A DNA stretch of 64,000 bases from Branchiostoma floridae (lineage: Eukaryota; Chordata; Leptocardii; Amphioxiformes; Branchiostomatidae). The stretch lies in contig NC_049980.1 in assembly GCF_000003815.2 (NCBI RefSeq), positions 20,586,238-20,650,237 of the forward strand, given 5' to 3'. Position numbers and translations under genes: made by a program. The notes beneath the pieces were generated by a model. It did not search any database. It saw only the letters and a program-made list of their open reading frames with translations, and was not told the origin of the DNA. Below, piece by piece: positions 1-12,576 of the stretch (position 1 is the stretch's first letter; every line of letters begins with the position of its first letter).

Positions 1-1118
1 GCAGCCTATTTCAAAATTCCCTATGTGCGGCGTGATTGACATGTCGTTATTTCTGTGCTACGTTCCATTAACTTAGAAACCCTGTACCCGTAACCCTCCA
101 TCACGTGTTGCCTGGAATCATTACCGCACAACATCTCCCGCCCTCCTAACCAACGCTAAACAGGTTTGCCCGGAATGTCCTGAATTATTCAACAACGGTC
201 CATGTTCGAGCACGACGCGCAATCATTGTTAGCGCCGATAAGCTTCTGTTGCGCACTTTAGACTAAGACGTCCTTTTTACCGCAGGGCCTCCTGAGTTCA
301 ACGGGAGACATTCTTTTAAAGAATCCCAGCGTCTCTGCATACCAGTACGTGAATAGAAAACAGACCCCTAAGTGTGGCGAGTTGAATCGTAAGCCAGTCG
401 TTTCTGTTGGACATGCTTGGAATATATATAGAGATGAAGAGCATTACTGGACAACAAGGCGTCCAAACTGTTGAAATGCACATAAATATTTCAGACCAAC
501 GCTAGTGCTGATATGACCACTGAAATGTTGCCTGGCGCATAGTTGAATTACTCAGTGACATTACCGTCCAGACATGATGGCTGCTCGGTGCTGTGTGCTT
601 ATGTTTTTTTCTGTCTGTCAAATCTGGGCAAACAGTAGAACTACAAAAGGGGCAATGTGGTTCAACTCTCGGCATATATCTCTTTCTTTGCCAACGTTAT
701 TTTGTGCCTTGTGAAATATTACAGCTATGGCCTACTGTCATTTTCCTCAGTGCATGTGTAAGACATGTGTAAGAGTGTGAGGTATACGAGTACTGTGCAG
801 TATGAGTTACCATTCACCTAACGGTTATTACTGGATGGTCCCGGCTGTTATTGGTGCATGCAGGAGCTCTGTTGACGTCAACTTGAGAGCATCTAATTGT
901 CATTGTTCCCTTGGCAACAGTTGGGGTGTGCTGACATTCGTTTCTTTCTGCGTAATTTGTAGGAAATAGCTGGGATCCCCGTAATCCACCATGTACTAAA
1001 TGTGGCTGTTTACCAGCTGACGATTCGTTAAGTTGGGACAATCCATTATTGCTTCAGAGAGGAAATTTGTTTTACCATTTTATCTTTCACCATGGGTTCA
1101 CCGCCTGTGCCTGCCACT
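1..1118. other. Intergenic, no gene seen
   Basis: Mixed-composition sequence. I see no convincing exon, RNA gene or mobile element; the open frames present are short and unlike known proteins. Confidence 0.5.
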
Positions 1119-1154
1119 GTGTGTGTGTGTGTGTGTGTGTGCGTGTCTGTGCAT

Positions 1155-1190
<36 letters not shown>

Positions 1191-1291
1191 ACGTGTGTGT
1201 GTGTGTGTGTGTGTGTGCGCATGTGTGCGTGTGTATGCGCGTTTGTGTGTGCGTACATGTGTGTGTGTGTGTGTGTGTGCGCGTGCTCACG
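1119..1291. repeat. (GT)n microsatellite
   Basis: Long, mostly uninterrupted GT dinucleotide tract with occasional GC and AT interruptions. It opens spurious Val/Cys and His/Thr reading frames on both strands, which are not genes. Confidence 0.95.
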
Positions 1292-2170
1292 CACGTTTGG
1301 CCACATGTGTGTATGTATTCGCTTGCGCGCGTATGAGGAGAGACAGGAAAAGTACAATGCAAACCATCAAACAATCAATTACCAAGAATGAAATGTTCAC
1401 ATTTCTAGATTGTCCATCTGCACATACAGACTGAAATACATCCTACATCATAAATTGGACAAAGGTTGCATAGGTAGCAACTTGACACAACACAGTTGAA
1501 AGTGATGTAGTTTCAGCACAATGTGCACATGATTTGTTGATCCAGCACAGAAGAGTGGATAATGTCATGAACCAGCGTCAGACACGGGAAATGCAATATT
1601 CAACTGAATGATATAAAATATTTTGTCAGATGGATTTTTCCTCCGCAGACGCGGCTCCTGGCGCCTGTGGAAAGCGACAGGCCAAAAAAGTCAATATGAG
1701 CGATCTGCACAGGAGTCATTACAATTTGTAATGACGAGGAAAGTGGTTGGAAGCCGGCGCACCCATGTAGCAGCCCGTGCGGCTATACGACAGTGATGGA
1801 GGAAGGATCTTCTTCGGTAAGCCTTGCCGGGCTATGACACTCCTGTCTCCAAGTAAGCTGGCTGTTGGTAAGTTGGGGAGCAAGAGTCAATATTGCCGAT
1901 ATAGCGGACATTAATTACGGCTGAGGAACCAGCGGGTAGCTGGAGCCTGATATTGGGGCTGCGCCGCTTCCTTCAAGACGCTACTGACTCCAACACAGTG
2001 GAGGGAAAATCGTTGGAGGTCTTGACCTAATTATGTTGCATTGATCAGAAGTGAAATAGTTGCATTGTTAAGCTGTGCTTCCGCCTGGGCTGAACGCGAT
2101 GTGGTGACATTGGATGCGCTGGCCACATCCCTGGCGCCCCCCCTCCGAGCTGACGTAGGACGTGGGGATA
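1292..2170. other. Upstream region of the Kv channel gene
   Basis: No coding exon recognised. It presumably holds the promoter and 5' UTR of the channel gene that follows. A near-perfect inverted TAAT-type motif (TCATTACAATTTGTAATGA) lies near 1716-1734. No TATA box can be assigned. Confidence 0.4.
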
Positions 2171-2227
2171 ATGGCGACGGTAACAGCATGGCTGATGCTC
2201 TTGCCTCTCCTAGACCCATCTCGCTAA
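2171..2227 (+). promoter_or_regulatory. Upstream ORF overlapping the Kv start codon
   Basis: An ATG at 2171, with A at -3 and G at +4, opens an 18-codon frame that ends at TAA 2225-2227. This passes the in-frame channel ATG at 2188 in another frame. A shorter ATG-TGG-TGA frame lies at 2099-2107. If the transcript starts upstream, these frames would be expected to lower initiation at the channel ATG. The reading frames are visible; the regulatory role is inferred. Confidence 0.4.
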
Positions 2228-3627
2228 CACGAGAAAACAACCCTCGTCGTGCCTTCCTTCTCGCCAAGCTGAGCTCCAAGCCCAGTCCTGACGAACAGGA
2301 ACAGAAAAGTCCCAGCTTGAGCGCTTTCCTTCGGAAATTCAGCAAGTTTGGCCCGGACCTAGGGGAGAAGACCCAGCCCAGTCCTCAGCGGAGCATCGCT
2401 CCCCCACCGAGGATAAAACCCAGGTTACTTGGAGATGTCCGACTTGTCTTTAATGTGAGCGGTCGCCGCTTCGAGACATGGAAGAGCACGCTGGACAAAT
2501 TACCGGACACTTTTCTGGGAAGCACGGAGAAAGAAGCTTACTTCGACGATGACACCAAGGAATACCACTTTAACAGGGACCCTGAGATTTTCAGGTATAT
2601 TTTGAATTATTACCGGACTGGTCAGCTACACTACCCTAAGTGCGAGTGCATAGATGCATACGACGCGGAACTGAATTTCTTCGGTCTTTCTGAATTTTCC
2701 ATCAGTGAATGCTGCTACGAAGACTACAGTGAGCACAAGAAGCAAAGACATGAACAGTTACAGGAGCTTCTGTTGCCCGTACTTAACGTGCCCACTAAAG
2801 CCACAACCTTGCGGCAGAAGATGTGGAGCATTCTAGACGGTTCGAACGAGTCGGGCCACCCCTTGGCCCCCCTGTGTTACTATACCACAGGATTCTTTAT
2901 AGCAGTGTCAGTTCTGGCCAACATAGCAGAAACGATTCAATGTGGGGCCCTGCCTGGGACCACAAAGATCCTCCATTGTGCAGATAGGTACCCGAAGGTT
3001 TTCTTTACCATCGACACAGTGTGCGTGGTGATGTTTACAGTGGAGTACGTGACGAGACTATACTCGACTCCAGACAGGGTCCGATTCGTCAGGAGTCCGA
3101 TGGGACTGGTAGACTTGGTGGCAATCTTACCCTACTACATCGGGTTGTTTTTAATGTCTTCCAAAACGGAGCACGGTGGCTTTGACTCGCTCTTTGTCAC
3201 ACTAAGAATCTTACGCGTTTTTCGGGTCTTCAAAATAAGCAGACCGTCACAGGGACTACGGATTTTGGCTCAGACTATAAAAAGTTGCGTAGACGAGCTA
3301 GGGTTTCTCCTCTTGTCCTTCATGCTCGCCGTGGTTATGTTCTCGACATTCATGTTCTATGCGGAGAAACTCATGAAAGCACCTGTGACAGACTTCAAAA
3401 GCATCCCCGAAGGATTCTGGTTCATTTTAGTTACCATGACTACGCTAGGATATGGAGACATGCTACCGGTCACGTGGCTAGGAAAAGTTATGGCGGGAAT
3501 TTGTTCTCTCAGCGGAGTGATTTTGATCACCCTACCTGTGACAGTAATAGTGTCAAACTTCAATCGTTTGTACTGCCAAAATAACCCGGATATAGCCAAG
3601 TCTCCCGAGGCCACCCTGCTGGGATGA
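2188..3627 (+). CDS. Shal-like: Shal/Kv4-class voltage-gated potassium channel subunit with altered S6 gate motif
   Basis: The 479-residue product has a complete Kv layout in one uninterrupted frame. T1 (about 82-177) carries the non-Shaker zinc motif H-X5-C-X20-CC (H148, C154, C175, C176). S1 is about 231-250, S2 269-291, S3 304-323, S4 337-353 with five Arg/Lys at every third position, S5 369-392, the filter TLGYGD 419-424 and S6 434-457. T1, the S1 segment and the SQGLRIL linker are closest to Kv4/Shal. I chose ATG 2188 because it has a strong context and is the only in-frame ATG before T1; the frame is open back to 2026 but without another ATG. Oddities: the usual S6 Pro-Val-Pro reads Pro-Val-Thr (450-452); the hydrophobic Kv4 N-terminus that binds KChIP is absent; the C-terminus is very short (Kv4 is normally about 630-650 residues); and no intron interrupts T1 to S6. 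It may be a modulatory subunit or a retrocopy. An unseen upstream exon cannot be excluded. Confidence 0.93.
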   Translation: MADALASPRPISLTRENNPRRAFLLAKLSSKPSPDEQEQKSPSLSAFLRKFSKFGPDLGEKTQPSPQRSIAPPPRIKPRLLGDVRLVFNVSGRRFETWKSTLDKLPDTFLGSTEKEAYFDDDTKEYHFNRDPEIFRYILNYYRTGQLHYPKCECIDAYDAELNFFGLSEFSISECCYEDYSEHKKQRHEQLQELLLPVLNVPTKATTLRQKMWSILDGSNESGHPLAPLCYYTTGFFIAVSVLANIAETIQCGALPGTTKILHCADRYPKVFFTIDTVCVVMFTVEYVTRLYSTPDRVRFVRSPMGLVDLVAILPYYIGLFLMSSKTEHGGFDSLFVTLRILRVFRVFKISRPSQGLRILAQTIKSCVDELGFLLLSFMLAVVMFSTFMFYAEKLMKAPVTDFKSIPEGFWFILVTMTTLGYGDMLPVTWLGKVMAGICSLSGVILITLPVTVIVSNFNRLYCQNNPDIAKSPEATLLG

Positions 3628-5479
3628 TCTCGTGCCCATGGTTATATGCAGCTGTTGGAGGAACGAGAGTTTGGCCGGACAAAGCCGAGGATTCCCGAAC
3701 CGCTAGACATCTAGATCAGGTTTGGTTGTCCAATCTTTTGGTGACAGGTTTTGAAGGGTGCAGATAAAGTTTGTGCATTGAAATAGGAGATGCCAGGGTA
3801 GGCAGGAACCCTGGCATAGTAAATGAAAAGTACTTTGGGATAGAGGTGACTCTAATTGTTATCATTGGACCAGGCTAGCATAGTGTACCGAAAATCTTCT
3901 AGGTAAAGGTATACATAATATATCTTTATATTCTGGATCATTATTGAACCAATAACACCCCTAGCTGTTAGCTATGGAGAAGAACCTCATCAGTGTTCTA
4001 TAATAGAACATTTGTCACTAACGATAATGTTCATGCATGGCAGGATACATCAGTACATAGATTGCTTATCAAGATACTAAGAGGCGTGCCCCGCTCTAAG
4101 CAATACAGCTAGGAATAAGGAATCCCTTAGAAGATTTAGTAAGCACCTAGTACTTCAAAGTGGCAACCAGAGTTGTGCATCTTCAACTTTTACTACAGCG
4201 ACTATGTCATTTTATGATTGGTGGCAAACCATTTTCATACTGACCTGTTTCAGGACAAAGCTGTTTAACGTAATCTTCCCTTTCATTTCGTTGTCCTGCT
4301 GTATCATCAATCTCAATTGATCTTTACTGGTTTCCAATTATGGACATGTAGAAGTATGTATTATCCCCCCCCCTATGACAACTTCCGCACAAGCATTTAC
4401 ATTCTGCTAAAACTGCAAAGATCAACTTGTGAATGTGCGAATACATCGCAGTACGTGCATGCCAAGTCGATTTGGGAAGTAGGCCGGTTGGCTCAACGTT
4501 AACGTTTTATCAATCACTCAAAGAAGCATCCTATTCTGTCGAAAGCCATATTGCGTACACGCCATAACATGGATGGGCGACATGGGTGAGATACTGTTGT
4601 CGACCTTTATTCAGCTGCGGTGGCGGAAACAAGGAGAGACTTTCTCGTCTAGTTTCCGTCACTGCAGCGCTATAATCTCACATTTTCCTCCCTAACCCTG
4701 TATGTATGTATGTACAACACGACTCGAGTGCGGAAATGCCCCAATGCGAGGCCCCTAAGACTGCGGAGAGAATGATTCTTGGGGAAGACAGGACTTGCAT
4801 ACAGAAGCTGTCTGCTTCACTGAGCCAGAAATGTCGACTCCCAGCCAAACATCCAAGATGCTGTACATACTCGGCAAGTCAAATCCAGCGCGCAGTGCAC
4901 AGGGGAAAACGCTAGTCCTTTGAACCGTTACTTCACAAACGGTACATCAGACCAAGTCTTCTTTTTTTCTTCTTGATGACCACGAAGAAGAATTCACCCG
5001 TCCGTGATATAATCACGAGCGTTGGCAGAGCTCCACAATATCTTCCTTACAGAAAAGAGGCGCGAATCCAGGTAAAGGTGTCAATGCACGCCAAGTCTTG
5101 ATCAGAGTTATTTTTATCATCTGAATGAAACATATAAAACGACCTCTGTGTAGTACTAATAACACCCGGGACATGACAGATCCGTACACATATCAACTAA
5201 AGCACGCTAATTTAACTTGGCGTGGATATATGGACCACTTTATCTCCTACAGGTAAATCCAGTTGCGTCTCGCTTAATTGATTTATCTGAGCAGGTGTGC
5301 AAATGGTGTGATGATGTTCTAGGCGCTGAATAATAAAACGGATAGACTTGAATGGTTCTATGAAAAATCAACGCATTTCCAATTTAACGTAGCGGAACAT
5401 TACTTTTTGTTCACCTGACAAAAGTGTGTCTTTCTGATTTTTCACTGTGATCCACAACACACAACACATCAATTCTGCT
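3628..5479. other. Intergenic, includes probable Kv 3' UTR
   Basis: No coding exon is recognised. The first few hundred bases probably include the 3' UTR of the channel gene. A short GTAT run lies near 4700-4713. The open frames found are short and unlike known proteins. Confidence 0.45.
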
Positions 5480-5684
5480 GCAATAGAATTTTTACATCGA
5501 TATTTTAAGAGTTTTTATTCCGCGTTGTATCTAAAGCACTAAAAGGAGTTACCAGCATTAAGAAATATTACTACGTTCTGTGAAATGGAATTCTTACATC
5601 AATATTCTAAGGTATTTTATATTATTCCACGTTCTAAAGCACTAAAATGAGCTCCTAGCATCAAAAAGGCTATTACGCTATCGA
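5480..5684. repeat. Two-copy tandem duplication, about 100 bp unit
   Basis: Copy one (about 5480-5580) and copy two (about 5583-5684) share the order AATTYTTACATC, ATATTYTAAG, TTCYRCGTT, TAAAGCACTAAAA, then a shared CAGCAT or TAGCAT block. Divergence is moderate, so the duplication is not recent. No coding potential is seen. Confidence 0.7.
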
Positions 5685-8639
5685 CGTGTTCCCTAAGGTG
5701 ATAATCCTCCGTAAAGTCTAACTTTTTAAATTAGAAATATCACTTAAGTACAGGATAGGCATCTTTTCTCAGCTGCCAGCGATGATACAATTATCTGCAC
5801 ACTCAGGCCCGGGGCGCCAGTAAAACTTGCATTGGGATTCCGGCAATGTTGCCTCCCTCCCGGCTGTACTGCCGGGGCTGGGTACTTGTCCATCTCTGAT
5901 GAGCTAATGCTCATTCTTCCGTGCACGCTCGCGTCCGCGCACTTTATCGAGTGGTCATAATCCTCAATCCAGCGGGCAGATTGGCCACAAATTCAGACAG
6001 AAACCCGCTCTAGAAGTCAGAAAATCGAAGCGGTGTTGACCCCCTGTTTGCCAAATGTGGCCCCGTTGGCTCCTCTCCTTCCTTGGCGATTTCCACATCT
6101 TCATTATTTATAAATTGCAGGACCTTCAATACAATGTGGCCGTAATTTCTCGGTGACCAAATGTACGTGCATGTATGATCCTGACAAAAATAAATGTTCA
6201 TATCTAAATTGCTTCCTTGTGATCACAAATCTATCGACAATGAAGTGAAAGCGTGGCAGAAAACATCTCCTCCATGAAGTGTAGAGGTTGTAAACGTCCC
6301 CACTAATGTGCTCATTACACATTTGTCGTCGCCACTTCTCGTCGGATCAGATGAAAGAACGTATTCATCACTCAGCTTTGTTAAATATTCCATAACGGTC
6401 TATAATTCAGTTAACACTGAAAGCCAAATTACTAAGAGCAATCTAGCAATTTTCATTGCACAGCCCCCTGTATTAAGAACAAGCTGTAAAATTTTTATGT
6501 ACATATGCTCACCGGGACTTTCGATCAGTTTCTTTTCATCCTGTGCCGTGACATTTACTCGTAAACGCGTGGGCACAAAAGGTTTCTTATTTGAATTTCA
6601 GAAACCAGGAATGCCTTGCGATATAGTGTACGTGACATTTTAGGGCAAGACAAGAACGGAATGCAGAAGAGGTGTTGGTTTTTAGCATAGGCATCGATTT
6701 GTACAATCCCATCGACTAGCCGTCAGGGATCCATTTAGGCAGAGGTAAAAGGCTTTTTTTCTCCGGCCCTCTTTTGTTTCTGGATGCAAAAATTTAGCTG
6801 CTTGAGATCTATACTTTTTGTGTTCAGCCCCTTTTTGAAATTCTATCTGAATCCGCTTAACTAAGGCTGTAAAGATGTGTTCATCTGTTTGTTGTTTATC
6901 AATAGTCTTGTAACATAAAGAGAAAAGAGTGGGTTTATCTTTAGTGATCTCATGACAAGTGCTTTAATTGTAACTTCATAACAGTACAAGCAGGCTCGCC
7001 CGGAAAATATAGACTGCATGATGCGGGTACGTTATTCAATAAAGATTGTGTCAGTTTGGGACAGGCAGATATGCCATCAGCGGATGCCTCTGTTTTACAC
7101 ACTGGAAACTGATATTCGAGTCGTTGTGAACTCGGGAAGAACGAAAACTTTAAGCGATGAGAGTCATGGTTAGGTGAATCGTTCTGCTTGCACTCTTTCC
7201 TTGAAATCGCGGATGGAATGTTACTTGGAATTAGTATGGACCTACCGATAGGGTGTTTGCACACACGTGATTATGACGTAAGTACTGTCCTCCATGTTGG
7301 ATGGTTAAACCTAGAAGCGGCCAGGCAGCTGCAAATTTGAGTATGTAATTACAGCCACCTGATAATGACATTATCTGTGAACCTTTAAAGATGTTTACAG
7401 CATACCCTGATGGCCCACTAGGTTACTATAATTGTGATAATGTCGGACACATGGATCAATTCATGTTTTCATTGGTTGCTGTCAACGAACAAGTGAATTG
7501 GCCTTAAAACGATATGCGATATCTACACAATGTTCCGTTAAAGGACTGATAATTAGTCTACAGTTACGGGGTAAGACAGTGTCAGGACGATGTCTATTAT
7601 TACTTCACCCTCAGACAGGGAGAGAATTTTTACTTGTCCGCATGTCTGTTTGTACTTTTAAACTACTTTCGTGACAATACTGCGTAGAGCATCTCTAACC
7701 GCCTTGTGTGAAGTCTGCTATCTCTGATTGCCCTATTCCCCTGCAAACTGCGTCGGCATAGATAACATCCCTTGAACACAAAGCAGTGTACGCTTTCACA
7801 TGTAATCAGTTCCAGCCAGGCGCCCGTATAGGATAGTACATTACATTTGTTGTTAGGTATTCCTGCTGGAAAAGACAAGCTCTGGCTACTGCTTCCCCAG
7901 ACATGCGTTTGTGGCATATTCCCATAACTTCCATTGGATAGGTCCTTCCAGAATGTTACCCAGATGAGATTTGTTGCATTATTTATATTTGTATATATAC
8001 ATACAGCTTTCTTTGAGCAATGTTGCCATTCACTATGCATGAATGCACTAATAACCGCACTGTTGAGGTCTGCATTAGATCAATGTGAGATAGACGAGAT
8101 GAGGGAAGGGTTAGTATGCACGCAGAACGGAAAGATACACGGGTGTCATCTGAGGCCACAGCCGCTCACAAAGTCAATTCTGCAACATTCAAACATCCTG
8201 TTACTCCGATACATCACACATCGGCGGGTTTGGCATCCTTTCCTGGAGGAATATTCTACGGAACAAACCTGAGCGTTTTCCACTAGAATTTAACTACGTG
8301 TTGGGTCATTGGAGAAATATTAACATCATCATTCTGCCGGAAACCTATAAAACAATGATATGAACACATATTTCTAGCAATTATCCATGGAGACAACATT
8401 GCTACTAATTGTGGCTTTTGTGTGGAAGCGCTCTGTGTATGTTTCGTTTTAATGCAGACTACAATTAATTGTATCAAGTTTGATCCAAGTAAATCTCTAA
8501 AATGAGAAGGACGAGCAACAGTGCATTTCAAACAGGTATAGTCAACCCAATCTACTGTATATAGCTTAAGACTTGATTTTTCATTGCCTCAACGAAAGAG
8601 TTTATGCATTCATGATCACCACCAGTAGTGAATTATGGG
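5685..8639. other. Intergenic, no gene seen
   Basis: AT-rich sequence without recognisable exons, RNA genes or clear mobile-element ends. The longest open frames (for example about 7663-8040 minus and 6308-6643 plus) have no domain pattern. Confidence 0.45.
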
Positions 8640-8668
8640 TTGGTTGGTTGGTTGGTTTGTTGGTTTGA
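8640..8668. repeat. (GGTT)n short tandem repeat
   Basis: Run of TTGG units with one T-rich interruption. Confidence 0.8.
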
Positions 8669-9593
8669 AGTCAGGATAAAAACGGTTTTAAATGTCGGAA
8701 GTTGACAAATGAGTTGTTCCTGTTTGATTTTAAGTCATGGACCACAGGGGTGTCTAAGCATTCGTCCGAGTTTCATGCAACGTGCACTGAGAAGTTGTGA
8801 GAACTATGCAAAAAGGCACTTATTTCATTTTATAAAAAGACACATTTTATCCAACCTGCTGCCTGAGTCAGGTGACAAAACCTGACCGGCGGGATATCAA
8901 AGACAACTAATTTAAAGTCAAAGTATCGTTGGCAGAAACACCAGGACAACATCTTCTCCCAACGCAGCAGTAGGCCGGTTTGCGTATAAGGCGTTTGATT
9001 TCCATTTTCAAAATCGTTTACATCTCCTATAGTGCTTAATACGTTTTTGCAAATTACATCGTGCGTATCTTATTAGATTTGTATGGATGCATGGCCATCG
9101 TTGTAAACTTTTGATGCGGCTATAGAAAAGAATTTCCCTTCTTTCAAACAACTCCCTGAGTTGATCTGGCCGTGACGACAACATGCCGCCTCTCCCTTCC
9201 ATTCCACAGATTCCAGTGCGCTGTCCGACAGGTCCCCCATTAGTTTCCATCCAGAAAACGTTTTATCTCTAAAGCTTACCCTCAGTACTTTCTCGGAAAG
9301 GAATCAAGGTTTGATGGCGCAAATAAATCTGCTGCGTGTAGCGTCTCATGTATATACATATGTGCCGAGCCCCTGATGGCTTCTCGCTCCTGACTTGTCC
9401 TTTGATGTTGAGAGGCAGATTTTGATGTCCGCCCTCTCTGATTAGTAGGTTTGAGCATGGAGACCAGCACCTGCGAACAAACTCGTACCGTCCTGGGAAT
9501 TGGAAGGCACATCGAGCCACGATGACTTCTTGGGTCTCGGAATTGGCACTATGATGGCAATGGGTGATAGATACATGACGTGACCATATTTAT
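8669..9593. other. Intergenic, no gene seen
   Basis: No recognisable coding sequence or repeat family. Two overlapping minus-strand open frames near 9269-9520 have no family features. Confidence 0.4.
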
Positions 9594-9652
9594 GAATTGA
9601 TTGATTTACTGTTCGATTGATTGACTGGTTGATTGATGGACTAATTGATTGA
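9594..9652. repeat. Degenerate (TTGA)n repeat
   Basis: Imperfect TTGATTGA tetranucleotide tract. Confidence 0.75.
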
Positions 9653-11444
9653 AAAGATGAAATAAGCTTTTACTAGGAGTATAAGAATATGACAACTATT
9701 TTCACGTCATGGAAACTACGCCATCTCCAATAGCAGACTTGCACCCCATATGTGTTACTGAATTCTCACCCCAGTGCTGCTTGAATCTGTCACAGATAAC
9801 CAGATTTGCAGATGCCCTTAGCCTGGAGGCTAAGTGTGGAGGCGCAAGTGTGGAGGTTTCATCCTAACACAAAGCCTTTCTAGTCTTGATCTGTGCTGAT
9901 TTAAAAAAAAAAAAAACTGCTCAAATACCCAATAAGTAAGAAGAATAAGTAATGAGACACTACTATGAACGCTAGTCGAACACATACATCTGAAATATGT
10001 ACATAGACTCAACATTCAACAATGTACAAAAATCTGTTGCAGATCACGATACAAGGCATAAAGGTAGTTCGGGGTTAGGTTCTAAGTCTTGGGAATTAAA
10101 GAGTTAAAGGCGAAGGACATTGTTAGGGTATGGAACTTGCATCAACAAGCAGAACTAGAGAAATACATGTTTTTGCTCAACCGACATTTTGTACTATCAT
10201 CACCTCTACGCTATGAGATTTGTCCTTCTGAAATTGCATTGTAAAAATAGGAATCGTAATATGTACTGTCAAGCGAGCCAACATAGCATGAAATACATCA
10301 TGATGGAGTCTAGTTTCTCCTGTGGCAGGTCAATCGAAATGCCGCCTCATCATTTTCCGTGCCTGCCTACCATTCCTGTTGCATCTGTGAAATTCTGTCG
10401 TCGTGTTGTCTGCTTAATGCTTCAAACTTACATCCAGTCGAGTCAAGTGGTAAAGGGAAAGCATAAAGACTTCCAACAAATATGGTGAACGAGATATGCA
10501 GGGAGCTTGAAGGCAACACTGGCGAGAAAATGAAAAATTATCGATCCCCATCTCCTCCAGTGGTGTATTCTCGTCGTAGCACCACTAAAAAAGCGCGTAT
10601 GGGTAAATATTGTCTAGCATCAACAAATTCCGCATGAATTGAATATGCTCGTCTAAATTGTAACAATCATAATTACACTCTATAGATATGGATAATAACG
10701 TAAGTACCTGAAATTTTATACACGCTAGAATAAATGTCTTATAAGCAATGATTTTCCCCTTCATGTGCAGAAATGTGGGTGCAAACATCCTTCATAGAAT
10801 CCTTTACTGTGGTGGGAGGGGGCAAACGCAGTGTGACGGCAATCTGGCAGCATGTAGTCTGCAGAGACGGTTCCCATGCACACCACGTCTCCCCAACAAC
10901 TGCTCATCGCGTGGGTTTGCCCGACATCCCATAGGGCGGGCATGTCCTCCAGAGCAGTAGCGGGGAGGTGTCGTCTGTCAGTTACTAAACTACAGGAGGG
11001 GGTGTTCAACGTCTGCTTCAAACACACTCTTCTGTCAAATATTGTCCACTCTCTTATGAACATATTAATCAAAATTGTTGAACCCTGGCACAAAGGTATT
11101 CAACAACAGTAGTAGAAAATGCGGCCCCAGAGTCTTCAGCCTTTGATGATTTCATTTATTTTTTGTACTAATGACAGTAACGTTACAGGGTAGTCTTTTC
11201 AGTTTCAGTTACTGATTTCTGATATCCAAGGGACCCATCTACAAAATCATAGCAAAGCAGGATGCAACAGAAAATAATTGAGCTTAAACACAGTAATATA
11301 CACAAACTAATAATCATCGAACATTATATGGGTAATGGGTTCATGGGTAATATATCAAACAAACAACTCAACACTTCAGGAGTAATATATCAAACAAAGA
11401 TCTCAAAATAACTCAAAACAGCAATAGCCCCATATAGAGTCGAT
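9653..11444. other. Intergenic, no gene seen
   Basis: AT-rich sequence containing an A-tract near 9902. A more GC-rich patch at 10800-11000 has overlapping open frames on both strands with no recognisable domain. Confidence 0.4.
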
Positions 11445-12055
11445 TCCAAGTCACGAGAGGGTTTTCAGATAGTATTTTGATACGTTTTCACTATTTCAGA
11501 TAAGATGGTATTTTTATTACAACAGTTATAAGTTGTTCAAGCAATTGAAAATTAAAGTTTAAACATGCTTCAGTATATGTCGGAAACATTTTGAAATTAA
11601 CTGCGCAACTATATCTTCATTTGAAACAATTTTCAAACATCTATTGTGTTTCTTTCACTGTTAGAACATGCATGCTCTAACAATTTGCATCATTTTCTAA
11701 ATTGTAGGTTTAGGTTGTTTTCCCCCATAATAGTAGGTGGTATTGTCTGCTTCTGTATATTTTTAAGTCTCACAGCTGGGCACTGGTGGCTTCTTGGGGG
11801 TGACGCGTCTATGTATGGCACCCAGACATACTTTGCAGGGATGCGCTGATTGCTATCCTCCCAGCCTACTGATCCATGTACCGAATGTTAGAACATGTTA
11901 GAACCAATGGTGTATCTATGTTGCCCCATGGTTGAAACAGTTTAGACACTAATACAAATTATGTATTCCATGTTAGAAATGTTTACAGAAAATATCTAAA
12001 AGTCAAACAGATGTTAGACATTGTTCACAAAGTTACTTATTTTAGTTAGATTGTA
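11445..12055. repeat. Dispersed repeat family, copy 1
   Basis: This stretch is diverged but collinear with 58052-58700. Shared blocks in order include ATTCCAAGTCA, GGAAACATT, TTCAAACATCTA, CACTGTTAGAACATG, CTAACAATTTGCATCATTTT, ATTGTCTGCTTCT, CCAGCCTACTGA and CAACAGTTTAGA-type ends. No long ORF or clear termini are seen, so the repeat class is unknown. Confidence 0.7.
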
Positions 12056-12576
12056 CAAATGTTTTTCAAATATTGTAGAACAAAAAGCAGCAAACACCCA
12101 CGTGGTAATGAATTAGTTTTTCAGAATTATTTGCCTCACAGCCAAAAGCTGACTGAAATTTCAAAACAATATACATGTACAATTCCAGAACATATAAAAC
12201 ACATCGTATACAATTATCTTTGAAATCGTCTGTGATTTAGCGAACGTATAGATTAAAATGGTTGAGTCAATGTTGTTAAAAGGCGTATTGCCTGATACAG
12301 AAACTATATTTTTTGTCTTTCTGTCTTGCATTTTGGCACTTTGATGCGGTCTTTGTTTCGTAGCTACCGTCCGGTGTTGTGGAGTCTGCTATTCGGGACC
12401 ATGAAATAGAGGGGTGGTTGTCACTCTGCATTTGGCTGAAGAGCGATTTCATTACTTTCCCCCTGTCTGCCCTGTTCATCGGGGAGAGGGGCTGTCCGTT
12501 GTCGGGATACTGTTATGGATGATTCGGTCGCCCTTCTCTAAACCACGCCCAGTGTTTTTGCTCAGATAAGGTGCAG
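12056..12576. other. Intergenic, no gene seen
   Basis: AT-rich sequence with no supported feature. Confidence 0.4.

Noticed and set aside
1033-1434. Overlapping open frames on both strands through the GT repeat
   Set aside because: Low-complexity products (Val/Cys or His/Thr runs) of a dinucleotide microsatellite.
2041-2187. Upstream extension of the Kv frame from a TTG codon
   Set aside because: No in-frame ATG before 2188 and no family similarity in the extension; TTG starts are not expected in animals.
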